Positions 25,006 through 32,268 of a stretch of DNA of 64,000 nucleotides are shown in pieces. Within the stretch, counting starts at the first letter, position 1; each line of letters opens with the position of its first letter. Source of the DNA: Oscillospiraceae bacterium (GTDB lineage Bacteria > Bacillota > Clostridia > Oscillospirales > Oscillospiraceae); NCBI GenBank assembly GCA_902787755.1, contig CADAHL010000001.1:175236-239235 (forward strand), written 5' to 3'. The position numbers and the translations under genes were made by a program. The notes beneath the pieces are model-generated. The model was not told the DNA's origin, made no database searches, and saw nothing but the letters and a program-made list of their open reading frames with translations.

Positions 25006-25912
25006 ATTCTTCGGTTTTGTCCTCGTCCGGGTCCGGGTCCAGATCTACATCCACCTTGATCTCGCCGCTGCCGAAAGGCCAGATCCGATGCAGGCTCCAG
25101 CCTTTCCCGGCCGACCTCTCCGCCTCACGGCTGATCTTCTCCCCCAGGCCGGAAAACGTCTCGCTGAGACGCTGACCCAGCGCATTCATTTTCTCCTCAA
25201 ATTCCCGGGAATCGAAGGAGAATGCGTCGCCGCTGTTCACGCTGCCGCCCGCGCTCACATCGCCGCCCACATCGTCGCAGGTCACACTGCCGCCCGCGAC
25301 CACGTCGCCGGCGACATCGTCGCAGGTCACATTGCCCCCGGCGCGAACGCTTCCGTGCACGTCGTCACAGTTCACGCTTCCCGCCGCGTCTACGTCGCCG
25401 CCCACGGCGTCGCAGTTTACACCGCCGCCGGCGATCAGGTCGCCGCCCACAGCATCGCAGCTTACGGAGGTTCCGGCCTGGACGCTTCCGGCTACAGGAC
25501 CGTCCACTGAGACGGAGATGCTGCTGACGATATCCTTCGCCGGTCCCTCATACTGGAACCGGAATTCTTTGCCATGGCTCAGCTGGTCCTCGCCTCCGGA
25601 GCCAATAAGCTCGTGCCCGTGGTACAGCACCACATAGAAGCAGTCGTCATCCGGCCAGGGCAGATCTGTGCCGGGCTGATCCACCGCGGGTATCAGCGCC
25701 GGAACCCGAGCGGCTCTGCCGAACAGCTCGTCAATACTGACGCAAAACAGATCCGCCAGCAGAGGCAGTGTGGAAATATCCGGGCAGGAATTTCCCGTTT
25801 CCCATTTGCTCACCGCCTGATAGGATATGCCCAGGGCCGTCGCCAGCTGCTCCTGGGTCAGGCCATGCTCCTTCCGGAGCCTCATGATATTGCTGCCGAG
25901 AATGTCGTTCAT
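25004..25912 (-). CDS. HTH (XRE) protein with six 15-residue beta-solenoid-like repeats and a Cys ladder
   Basis: A 302-residue protein. Residues 6-60 are a Cro/C1 helix-turn-helix (LRKEHGLTQEQLATALGISY...KWETGNS). After a ~70-residue linker come six tandem 15-residue repeats (142-230) of the form GDVxAGGSVxCDDVx. Cysteines lie at 152, 167, 182, 197 and 212, exactly 15 apart; the sixth repeat has Ser. The pattern resembles bactofilin-like or other right-handed beta-helices, in which the cysteines would stack in a line. A helix (231-265) and a very acidic tail (DVDLDPDPDEDKTEE) follow. The ATG at 25912 has AAAGGAGGT, 7 bases before it. It is monocistronic and faces the exonuclease. A role as a polymerising or redox/metal-sensing regulator is inference. 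Confidence 0.8.
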   Translation of the reverse strand: MNDILGSNIMRLRKEHGLTQEQLATALGISYQAVSKWETGNSCPDISTLPLLADLFCVSIDELFGRAARVPALIPAVDQPGTDLPWPDDDCFYVVLYHGHELIGSGGEDQLSHGKEFRFQYEGPAKDIVSSISVSVDGPVAGSVQAGTSVSCDAVGGDLIAGGGVNCDAVGGDVDAAGSVNCDDVHGSVRAGGNVTCDDVAGDVVAGGSVTCDDVGGDVSAGGSVNSGDAFSFDSREFEEKMNALGQRLSETFSGLGEKISREAERSAGKGWSLHRIWPFGSGEIKVDVDLDPDPDEDKTEE

Positions 25913-25943
25913 TTCGGGGACCTCCTTTGTGATTTGTGGCTTC

Positions 25944-25972
25944 ATGGTACACAAATCCAGAGAAATTGCCAA
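25944..25972 (-). promoter_or_regulatory. promoter of the HTH-repeat gene
   Basis: Minus strand TTGGCA (25967-25972), 17-base spacer, TACCAT (25944-25949). Confidence 0.5.
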
Positions 25973-25993
25973 TAAATTATTCGTTGAATCGCC

Positions 25994-26032
25994 AAAAAGG
26001 CCAACTCAACCGTCAGTTGAGTCGGCCTTTTT
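25994..26032. terminator. bidirectional terminator overlapping the ribF stop
   Basis: AAAAAGGCC-AACTCAAC (25994-26010) pairs with GTTGAGT-C-GGCCTTTTT (26016-26032). The ribF stop codon is inside the loop side. Confidence 0.8.
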
Positions 26033-26924
26033 CCGCAAAATACGCCCTGGCGTTCTCCGCGTCCAGACGGATCTGCTCCGAGAGCGCCTCAAAGCTGTCA
26101 AATTTGATCTCATCGCGCATAAAGGAATAGAACTCCAGCCGGGCCTGGCGGCCATAGAGGTTTCCGCTGTAGTCCAGCAAGTGGCTCTCCACGCTGACCC
26201 GATTCTCCTCGCTGACCGTGGGACGGACGCCCACATTGGTCACTGCGATATAGCTCTGTCCGTTTTCCAGGAACACCTTGGAGGCGTAGACCCCATGGCG
26301 GGGAACCAGCACGCCGTCCGGGAAAAACATGTTGATCGTGGGCGAGCCCAGCTTCCGGCCCAGATGGTAGCCCGAATGGACGGTATCCGAGAGCGTATGG
26401 GGGTGCCCCAGCCAGCGATTGGCTTCCTCGATCTGTCCGTTTCGGATCAGCTCCCGGATGTGGGTGGAGCTGACGATCTGCCCGTCCAGCAGAACCGGCG
26501 GGATCACGTCGCAGCCCAGACCGTTTTCCGCACAGTAGCTCTTCAGCCGCTCCGCCGTGCCCTCTCCCCGGTAGCCGAAGCAGAAATCATGGCCGACCAC
26601 GATGTGGCAGACCTGGAGTTCCTCCACCAGGGAGCGCAGAAATTCCTGCCAGGGCATACGCATGACATGCTGATTAAAATGGATAAACACCACGTTCTGA
26701 ATACCGAAGCAGCGGCGGATGATCTCCTCCCGGCCGATGGCGCTGTTGATGAGTGGGACCTCTTTGTGAAATACCAGGGTGTCGGGGTGCACGTCAAAGC
26801 TCAGGACCGAGGGCATGGCCCCCAGTTCTTCTGCCCGCTGCTTTGTTTTTTTCAGAAGCGCCGCGTGCCCGATGTGAACGCCGTCGAAGAAGCCAAGGGC
26901 GATGACGCGTTTTTCATTCGGCAT
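26013..26924 (-). CDS. ribF: bifunctional riboflavin kinase/FAD synthetase
   Basis: Makes FMN and FAD from riboflavin. The 303-residue protein has the nucleotidyltransferase part first (ALGFFDGVHIGHAAL, HIGH-like; SSTHIRELI near 140), then the riboflavin kinase domain (VHSGYHLGRKLGSPTINM, YGRQARLEFYSFMRDE). The start at 26924 is 3 bases after the truB stop. The only Shine-Dalgarno is a weak GAGG, so translation may depend on coupling to truB. It is the last gene of rbfA-nrnA-truB-ribF, the usual Firmicutes order. Several flavoproteins at 49574-53765 and pyrD/pyrK need its products. Confidence 0.95.
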   Translation of the reverse strand: MPNEKRVIALGFFDGVHIGHAALLKKTKQRAEELGAMPSVLSFDVHPDTLVFHKEVPLINSAIGREEIIRRCFGIQNVVFIHFNQHVMRMPWQEFLRSLVEELQVCHIVVGHDFCFGYRGEGTAERLKSYCAENGLGCDVIPPVLLDGQIVSSTHIRELIRNGQIEEANRWLGHPHTLSDTVHSGYHLGRKLGSPTINMFFPDGVLVPRHGVYASKVFLENGQSYIAVTNVGVRPTVSEENRVSVESHLLDYSGNLYGRQARLEFYSFMRDEIKFDSFEALSEQIRLDAENARAYFAEKGRLN

Positions 26925-26927
26925 AAC

Positions 26928-27797
26928 TCAAACCTCGAAAAAGCTTTTTATGGTCTTCAGGTTCCCGGCCTCCGCCCGGCCCAGAGCCAGGAAGGAGCCG
27001 TCGGGCCCATAGATACGGTATTGCCCGTCGGGAAGATCCACGGACAGGAATTTGCCGTTTCTCAGATCCCGCTCCTGCCTTTCCGTCACGGCCGCGGACG
27101 GATGCTCTGCAAACAGTGTGTCGACTGGCAGAAGGAGGCTCTCCGTCTTCCCCGCGTCCGCGGCGGCCTGGACCTGGGCAAGGGTGACGGCGTTTTCCAC
27201 GGAAAAAACGCCTGCCTCCAGGCGGCGCAGAGAGCTCATGCAGCCTCCGCAGCCCAGGACGGCGCCGATATCGTGGCAGAGGGTCCGGATATAGGTACCC
27301 TTGGAGCAGCGCACGTCCAGCAAATAATCTTCCCCCTCCCGGCCGAGCAGCTCCAGTCGGGAGATGGTCACCGGGCGGGGCTTTCGTTCCACCTCTCCGC
27401 CCCGACGGGCGATCTCGTAGAGTTTTTTGCCGCCGACCTTGATCGCCGAATACATGGGCGGGATCTGCCGGACCTCGCCTCGAAAGCTCTCCAGCGCCTT
27501 CTCCAGCTCTCCGGGTTCAAGCTCACGAGCCTCGCCGCCTATAGGATTTCCGGTGATATCCTGGGTATCGGTCACAAGGCCGGGGCGAAAGCCGGCCCGA
27601 TAGCGTTTACTATGGCTCTCGGCAAATTCCACCGCCCGGGTGGCCCGGCCCACGAACACCACCAGCAGGCCGGTGGCCATGGGGTCCAGGGTGCCGGAGT
27701 GGCCGATCCGCCGTTCGTGCAGGATCCCCCGGAGCTTGGCAACCACATCGCTGCTGGTCCAGTCCGAGGGCTTGTCGATGAGCAGGATCCCGTTCAT
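26928..27797 (-). CDS. truB: tRNA pseudouridine-55 synthase
   Basis: Converts uridine 55 of the T loop in nearly all tRNAs. The 289 residues have the catalytic Asp in IGHSGTLDPMATGLL (about residue 39), plus KRYRAGFRPGLVTDT, QIPPMYSAIKVGGKKLYE and CSKGTYIRTLCHDIG. A PUA-like C-terminus is short. The start overlaps the upstream DHH phosphoesterase by 4 bases (ATGA), which implies coupled translation. It sits in the rbfA-nrnA-truB-ribF group. Confidence 0.97.
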   Translation of the reverse strand: MNGILLIDKPSDWTSSDVVAKLRGILHERRIGHSGTLDPMATGLLVVFVGRATRAVEFAESHSKRYRAGFRPGLVTDTQDITGNPIGGEARELEPGELEKALESFRGEVRQIPPMYSAIKVGGKKLYEIARRGGEVERKPRPVTISRLELLGREGEDYLLDVRCSKGTYIRTLCHDIGAVLGCGGCMSSLRRLEAGVFSVENAVTLAQVQAAADAGKTESLLLPVDTLFAEHPSAAVTERQERDLRNGKFLSVDLPDGQYRIYGPDGSFLALGRAEAGNLKTIKSFFEV

Positions 27798-28729
27798 GCC
27801 CAGACCTCGTCGATAGCCTGAAGCAGCAGCTCTCTGGCCTGGGCTGGGGGGACAGGGATATTGCAGCCGGAGGCCATCCGGTGTCCCCCGCCGCCGAAGC
27901 GGGCGCAGAGCGCACAGCTGTCAAAGCTCTCCCCGGAACGGACAGAGACCTTGCTGGCCCCGCCCGGCCAGTCCCGGATGGTGATGCTCACCTCTCCGCC
28001 TTCCACCCGTCCGGCCAGACCCGCCAGGTCGTCGCAATCGTCCTCTGTGGCTCCGGCCTGGCGCAGCATCTCGTCGGTCACCAGGGCAACAACGACTTTC
28101 CCCTCATGATGGAAGCTCATGGAACCGTAAATCAGCCCTTCCAGCTTGATGCGGCCAGGTGACGCTTTCCGGAACAGAAGCTGATTCCATTTCCGAATGT
28201 CCGCCCCGGCTTCGATCAGATCCGCCGCGTCGCGAAAGGCGCGGGCGTCGGTATTGGCATATTGAAAACAGCCGCAGTCTGTGGACAGCGCGATATAAAG
28301 CAGATCCGCCTCCTCCGGCGCAGGCTCGCCGCAGAGATGTCGGATCACCTCAAGCACCGCCTCGCCGCAGGCCGCCCGATCCGGATCCAGCAAAAGCTCC
28401 CCGGCATAACGGGTGTTGCTGGGATGATGGTCAATGCACAGCTCCACAGGACCTTCAAAGCCCGCGGGAAACATTCTCTCCGCCGCCACGTCCACAGCCA
28501 GCACATGACGGGGCGCATATCCCTCGGGAGCAAAGAAAGGCAGAATAACCGGGCGAAGCTTTTCCCGGATCTCAGGGTTGGGATACAGGAAGGCCTCCTT
28601 CCCGCAGCGTCTGAGCGCACTGCAGAGCGCGGCGGCACTGCCCAGGGTATCCCCGTCCGGGTTCCTGTGGGTCAGCAGCAGAAAGCCGTCCCGCTCCCGG
28701 AGCCAGGCGGCGCATTCGGCATGGTTCAT
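27794..28729 (-). CDS. nrnA: DHH-family phosphoesterase (NrnA-type nanoRNase/pAp phosphatase)
   Basis: Manganese-dependent enzyme that degrades short RNA and 3'-phosphoadenosine 5'-phosphate. The 311 residues carry the DHH motifs LTHRNPDGDTLGSAAAL (about 19-35), VDVA, CIDHHPSNT, and the DHHA1 motif ARFGGGGHRMASG near the C-terminus. It overlaps both rbfA and truB by 4 bases. The rbfA-nrnA-truB order is conserved in Firmicutes and supports the NrnA assignment over other DHH enzymes. Confidence 0.92.
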   Translation of the reverse strand: MNHAECAAWLRERDGFLLLTHRNPDGDTLGSAAALCSALRRCGKEAFLYPNPEIREKLRPVILPFFAPEGYAPRHVLAVDVAAERMFPAGFEGPVELCIDHHPSNTRYAGELLLDPDRAACGEAVLEVIRHLCGEPAPEEADLLYIALSTDCGCFQYANTDARAFRDAADLIEAGADIRKWNQLLFRKASPGRIKLEGLIYGSMSFHHEGKVVVALVTDEMLRQAGATEDDCDDLAGLAGRVEGGEVSITIRDWPGGASKVSVRSGESFDSCALCARFGGGGHRMASGCNIPVPPAQARELLLQAIDEVWA

Positions 28730-29097
28730 GACTGCTCGTCCTCGTCTTCGTCGTGCTTAATATCCAGGGAGTTGATCACCTGGCTGATATGGGCGCCGTA
28801 CTCGATGCTGTGATCCAGCTCAAAGACCAGCTCCGGGGTATAGCGCAGGGTCATGGCCTGGCCCAGCTCATGACGAAGCCAGCCGGAAGCGGATTTCAGT
28901 CCTTTCTTGAACTCCTTCTCATTCTCCAACCCCAGCACTGAGAGCCATACCTTGGCGTAACGCAGATCTCCGGTAGTCTCCACCCGGGTCACGCTGATCA
29001 TCCCCTGCTGGACCCGGGGATCCTTCACCTGGGGGATCAGCTTGGAAAGGACGAACTGGATATCGTCATTGGTTCTTGCAAGTTTATTGGAAGGCAT
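28726..29097 (-). CDS. rbfA: 30S ribosome-binding factor A
   Basis: Late 30S subunit maturation factor with a KH-like fold, 123 residues. Recognised by the N-terminus R-x-ND-x-I, SVTRVETTGDLRYAKVWLSVLG, and LRHELGQAMTLRYTPELVFELDHSIEYG. The acidic tail DEDEDEQS is usual. The ATG at 29097 has GGAG 6 bases upstream. It is the first gene of its transcript here, with its own promoter, whereas in most Firmicutes it follows infB directly. Confidence 0.96.
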   Translation of the reverse strand: MPSNKLARTNDDIQFVLSKLIPQVKDPRVQQGMISVTRVETTGDLRYAKVWLSVLGLENEKEFKKGLKSASGWLRHELGQAMTLRYTPELVFELDHSIEYGAHISQVINSLDIKHDEDEDEQS

Positions 29098-29139
29098 AAT
29101 GATCTCCTTCTTTTTTGATTTTCCTGTACTTGTCCTGTC

Positions 29140-29168
29140 ATTATAACATTGCCGCTCGTGCTGCGCAA
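29140..29168 (-). promoter_or_regulatory. promoter of rbfA-nrnA-truB-ribF
   Basis: Minus strand TTGCGC (29163-29168), 17-base spacer, TATAAT (29140-29145). Confidence 0.7.
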
Positions 29169-29214
29169 GGAGATTTTACCGCAGGTTTCAGCGTTCAGAT
29201 TCCGAAACTTCCTG

Positions 29215-29243
29215 TTGCAAAGACAGGCGCTTGATTTTATAAT
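29215..29243 (+). promoter_or_regulatory. promoter of the DUF5058/M20 cassette
   Basis: TTGCAA (29215-29220), 17-base spacer, TATAAT (29238-29243), about 30 bases before the first start codon. Confidence 0.75.
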
Positions 29244-29273
29244 TTTACCATACTAAAGAAAAGGGGCGATGCT

Positions 29274-30050
29274 ATGAGTATTCTCTCCCAGCTCAACAGC
29301 CCGGTGATCTACTTGATCTGCGGCTGTATCGTTCTGTTCGTGGCCCTGGTCTGCGTTGTGTTTGCCGTCCGGGCCTATCGCGCCGGGAAGGCCATCGGCA
29401 TGGACGTGACCAAAATGAAGCGGGCCATCGTGGCCAGCGCCACCTTCGCGGTGCTGCCAAGCGTGGGCATCCTGTTGGGCGTCATCGCCCTGTCCGGCAG
29501 CTTGGGTACACCCTGGCCCTGGCTGAGACTTTCGGTGATCGGCGCGCTGCACTATGAGACCCAGGTTGCGGAAGCGGCGGCAGAGGCGGTGGGCCTGCCC
29601 GGCCTGTCCGCCACCCACATGACCGCCGAGGCCTTTACCACCATCGCGCTTCTAATGAGCGTTTGCATCATGTGGGGCATGGTCTTCTGTCTGTTCAGCC
29701 TGAAGGCCTATACCGGGCGGCTGAACCGTCCGGCCGGGACAAAGGACAGCGTGGGGAAAAAGAAAAACAGCCTTTCCGGCTTCGGCGATATCGCCATGAC
29801 CGCCATGTTCATCGGCCTGGTCTCCGCCTATATCGGCAGCTATCTGGGGATCTTCGCCTCGTCCCAGGGGCTGTTCTCCTTCCGGGGAACCTGGCTGCCT
29901 CTGGCGGTGGCCCTGGTCGGCGCGGCTGCCATGTGGGTCTTTCTGCAGATCCGGGATCGCCGTCAGGCCGCCTGGGTGGACAGCTTTTCCATCGCCGGCA
30001 GTATGCTCATTGCCATGACCGCCGCCATCTTCCTGGGCAGACTGGGTTAA
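29274..30050 (+). CDS. DUF5058-type membrane protein
   Basis: A 258-residue integral membrane protein with about six helices. I recognise it as DUF5058-like from the N-terminal layout (short periplasmic start, helix, then VRAYRAGKAIGMD) and its fixed position before a second membrane protein and an M20 peptidase. No motif gives a function. The ATG at 29274 has AAAGGGG upstream and follows a good promoter. It is the first gene of a three-gene unit; the next gene begins 12 bases after its stop. A two-subunit transporter formed with that gene is a reasonable guess, unproven. Confidence 0.72.
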   Translation: MSILSQLNSPVIYLICGCIVLFVALVCVVFAVRAYRAGKAIGMDVTKMKRAIVASATFAVLPSVGILLGVIALSGSLGTPWPWLRLSVIGALHYETQVAEAAAEAVGLPGLSATHMTAEAFTTIALLMSVCIMWGMVFCLFSLKAYTGRLNRPAGTKDSVGKKKNSLSGFGDIAMTAMFIGLVSAYIGSYLGIFASSQGLFSFRGTWLPLAVALVGAAAMWVFLQIRDRRQAAWVDSFSIAGSMLIAMTAAIFLGRLG

Positions 30051-30062
30051 GGAGGGATCGAG

Positions 30063-30770
30063 ATGAACGAACAGGAAAAACAGCGTATCTATGAGCGCTA
30101 TCTCCAGGCTACTCATCGCCTCGGCCGACTGGTCACGATCCTGACCCTTGCTATGCTCCTGGCCGCGCCTTTTGTCATGGGCCTGATTCTGCACGCCATG
30201 CCCAACCTGGGCGCTTTCTGGCGGGGCTTTCTGTCCATCGGCATCGTGTATCTGATCAGCTGCGTGGCGGAATATCTGATCTACGTGCCGATGCTGGGGG
30301 CCGGCGGCAGCTATCTGGCCTTCATCACCGGCAACCTCATCAATATGAAGATCCCCTGCGCGGTCACGGCCCGGGATATCGTCGGCGCCAAATCCGGAAC
30401 CTCGGAGAACGAGATCATTTCGACCCTCTCCATCGCCACTTCCTCCCTGGTCACCATTCTGGTGCTTGCCGTGGGTGTGATGCTCCTCATTCCCTTGCAG
30501 CCGCTGCTGCAGTCGCCTGTACTGCTGCCCGCCTTCGACAACGTGGTGCCCGCGCTCTTTGGGGCCATGGCCTGCAAGTATTACCGCGGCAACTGGCGGA
30601 TCGCCCTGGTACCGCTTCTTGTGATGAGCCTGCTATTCATGCTGGTGCCCTCCCTCACCGGCTCCACCAGTTTTATGATCATCCCCAGCGGTGCCATCGC
30701 CATTGGCCTTGCTTACCTGTTCTACCGCAGAGACGCCGCAAAATTGGATTCTCAGGAGGCTGACAAATGA
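30063..30770 (+). CDS. integral membrane protein, probable partner of the DUF5058 protein
   Basis: A 235-residue protein with about seven hydrophobic segments (for example LVTILTLAMLLAAPFVMG and TSSLVTILVLAVGVMLLI). The cytoplasmic start is charged (MNEQEKQRIYERYLQATHR), and there is a loop KIPCAVTARDIVGAKSGTSENEI. I do not recognise a named family. GGAGGG precedes the ATG. It overlaps the M20 peptidase gene by 4 bases, so its product is probably made together with the peptidase. The pairing of two small membrane proteins with an intracellular or membrane-tethered peptidase suggests uptake of a peptide or acyl-amino acid. Confidence 0.7.
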   Translation: MNEQEKQRIYERYLQATHRLGRLVTILTLAMLLAAPFVMGLILHAMPNLGAFWRGFLSIGIVYLISCVAEYLIYVPMLGAGGSYLAFITGNLINMKIPCAVTARDIVGAKSGTSENEIISTLSIATSSLVTILVLAVGVMLLIPLQPLLQSPVLLPAFDNVVPALFGAMACKYYRGNWRIALVPLLVMSLLFMLVPSLTGSTSFMIIPSGAIAIGLAYLFYRRDAAKLDSQEADK

Positions 30771-32206
30771 AATTCATCGGGATTTTTCTGCTGGCGATCC
30801 TGGGACTCTGCGCGGTCCTTGTTCTGATCGCGGTGATCAAAACGCTTCTGACTCCGGCAAAGCGCTCGGAGTGGAAGCCGAGGGTCCAGCCGGACCGGGA
30901 GGCGGAATACGCCGGGAAGCTGTCCCGGATGGTACAGTACGAGACGGTCTCGCTTCCCAATGTGGACCAGCGGGAGAAGTTTCTGGGCTTTCACAGGCTC
31001 CTGGAGGAACTGTTCCCCCTGGTGCATGAGAGGCTGGAAAAAACAGAGATCGACGGCAATCTGCTCTTCTTCTGGAAGGGCAAAGGCGCGGAGCGCCCGG
31101 TGGTCCTCATGAGCCACCAGGACGTGGTTCCCGCGGAGGGAGAATGGAATCACGCGCCCTTCTCCGGTGATATCTGCGACGGCAAGGTCTGGGGCCGGGG
31201 CAGCGCTGACACCAAATGCTCGGTCATGGCCTTCTTCCAGGCGGCGGAGGAGCTGCTGAAACAGGGCTACGTGCCGGAGCAGGACGTGTATCTCAGTTCC
31301 TCCTGCACCGAGGAGGTGGGCGGCGACGGCTGCCCCAAGCTGGTTTCCGAGCTCAAGCGCCGGGGCGTCCGGCCCTATCTGGTCTGCGACGAGGGCGGCG
31401 CCATCGTGGAAGAGCCCATCGGCGGGATCAAGGGCCACTACGCCATGATCGGCGTGCTGGAGAAGGGCCTTGGCGATCTGCGGCTGTCGGCCCGGTCCAA
31501 CGGCGGGCACTCCAGTTATCCTCCGAAGAACTCCCCTATCGCCCGGCTGTCCGCCTTCGTGCAGGATATTGAGAAGCGAAACCCCATGAAGGTGGCCTTC
31601 GAGCCGGAGGTGGAGGCCATGTTCTCGACGCTCTCCGCCTACGGCCCCTTCCACTATCGCCTGCTCTTCGGCAATCTCTGGCTCTTTAAGCCGCTGCTCA
31701 AAAAGCTGATGCCGATACTGTCCAACCAGGCGGCGGCCCTGCTGAAGACCACCGTAGCCTTTACCATGCAGTCCGGATCGGACGCGGCCAACGTTCTGCC
31801 CCAGGAGGCCACCCTGACTCTGAACCTGCGCTACATCCCCCATCAAGACATGGAGGAGAGCAATCGGATCATCGGGGAACTGGCAAAGAAGCACGACCTG
31901 GAGCTGTCCGTTCTCTGGGCCTATCCCTCCTGCCCGCCGGTAAAGATCGACAGCGCGGCCTATCATCTCGTGGAACAGGTCATCGGCGAGGTATTCCCCG
32001 ATCTGCCCGCCTGCCCCTATGTGATGACCGGCGGCACCGACGCCCGGTTCTATCAGGAGATCTGCGACGCCTGCATCCGCTTCTCCCCCGTGATCTACGG
32101 CCCGGAACAGATGAAGGGCATGCACGGCCTCAACGAGAACATCGACACCGTATCCCTTCCCGGCGCGGTGGATTTCTACAAGGCAGTCATTCAAAGGAAC
32201 CGCTAA
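30767..32206 (+). CDS. membrane-anchored M20 peptidase (carboxypeptidase S/PM20D1-like)
   Basis: A 479-residue metallopeptidase with one N-terminal membrane helix (residues 3-27). Metal and catalytic motifs are in order: SHQDVVP (His and catalytic Asp), GRGSADTK (bridging Asp), SCTEEVGGDG (catalytic Glu and ligand), CDEGG, and the late HGLNENI His. The layout with WNHAPFSG resembles the carboxypeptidase S/PM20D1 branch, which cleaves dipeptides or N-acyl amino acids. The helix orientation decides whether it acts inside or outside; with KTLLTPAKR after the helix, a cytoplasmic domain is possible by the positive-inside rule. It overlaps the upstream membrane protein gene by 4 bases. Confidence 0.88.
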   Translation: MKFIGIFLLAILGLCAVLVLIAVIKTLLTPAKRSEWKPRVQPDREAEYAGKLSRMVQYETVSLPNVDQREKFLGFHRLLEELFPLVHERLEKTEIDGNLLFFWKGKGAERPVVLMSHQDVVPAEGEWNHAPFSGDICDGKVWGRGSADTKCSVMAFFQAAEELLKQGYVPEQDVYLSSSCTEEVGGDGCPKLVSELKRRGVRPYLVCDEGGAIVEEPIGGIKGHYAMIGVLEKGLGDLRLSARSNGGHSSYPPKNSPIARLSAFVQDIEKRNPMKVAFEPEVEAMFSTLSAYGPFHYRLLFGNLWLFKPLLKKLMPILSNQAAALLKTTVAFTMQSGSDAANVLPQEATLTLNLRYIPHQDMEESNRIIGELAKKHDLELSVLWAYPSCPPVKIDSAAYHLVEQVIGEVFPDLPACPYVMTGGTDARFYQEICDACIRFSPVIYGPEQMKGMHGLNENIDTVSLPGAVDFYKAVIQRNR

Positions 32207-32226
32207 AAACTCATACAACAGGAAAA

Positions 32227-32262
32227 GGCGCTCCCGGAAAACCGGGAGCGCCAGATCTTTTT
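32227..32262. terminator. bidirectional terminator between the M20 gene and infB
   Basis: GGCGCTCCCGG (32227-32237) pairs perfectly with CCGGGAGCGCC (32242-32252). T5 follows on plus at 32258-32262; on minus a four-T tract follows the stem. Confidence 0.85.
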
Positions 32263-32268
32263 ATGAGA

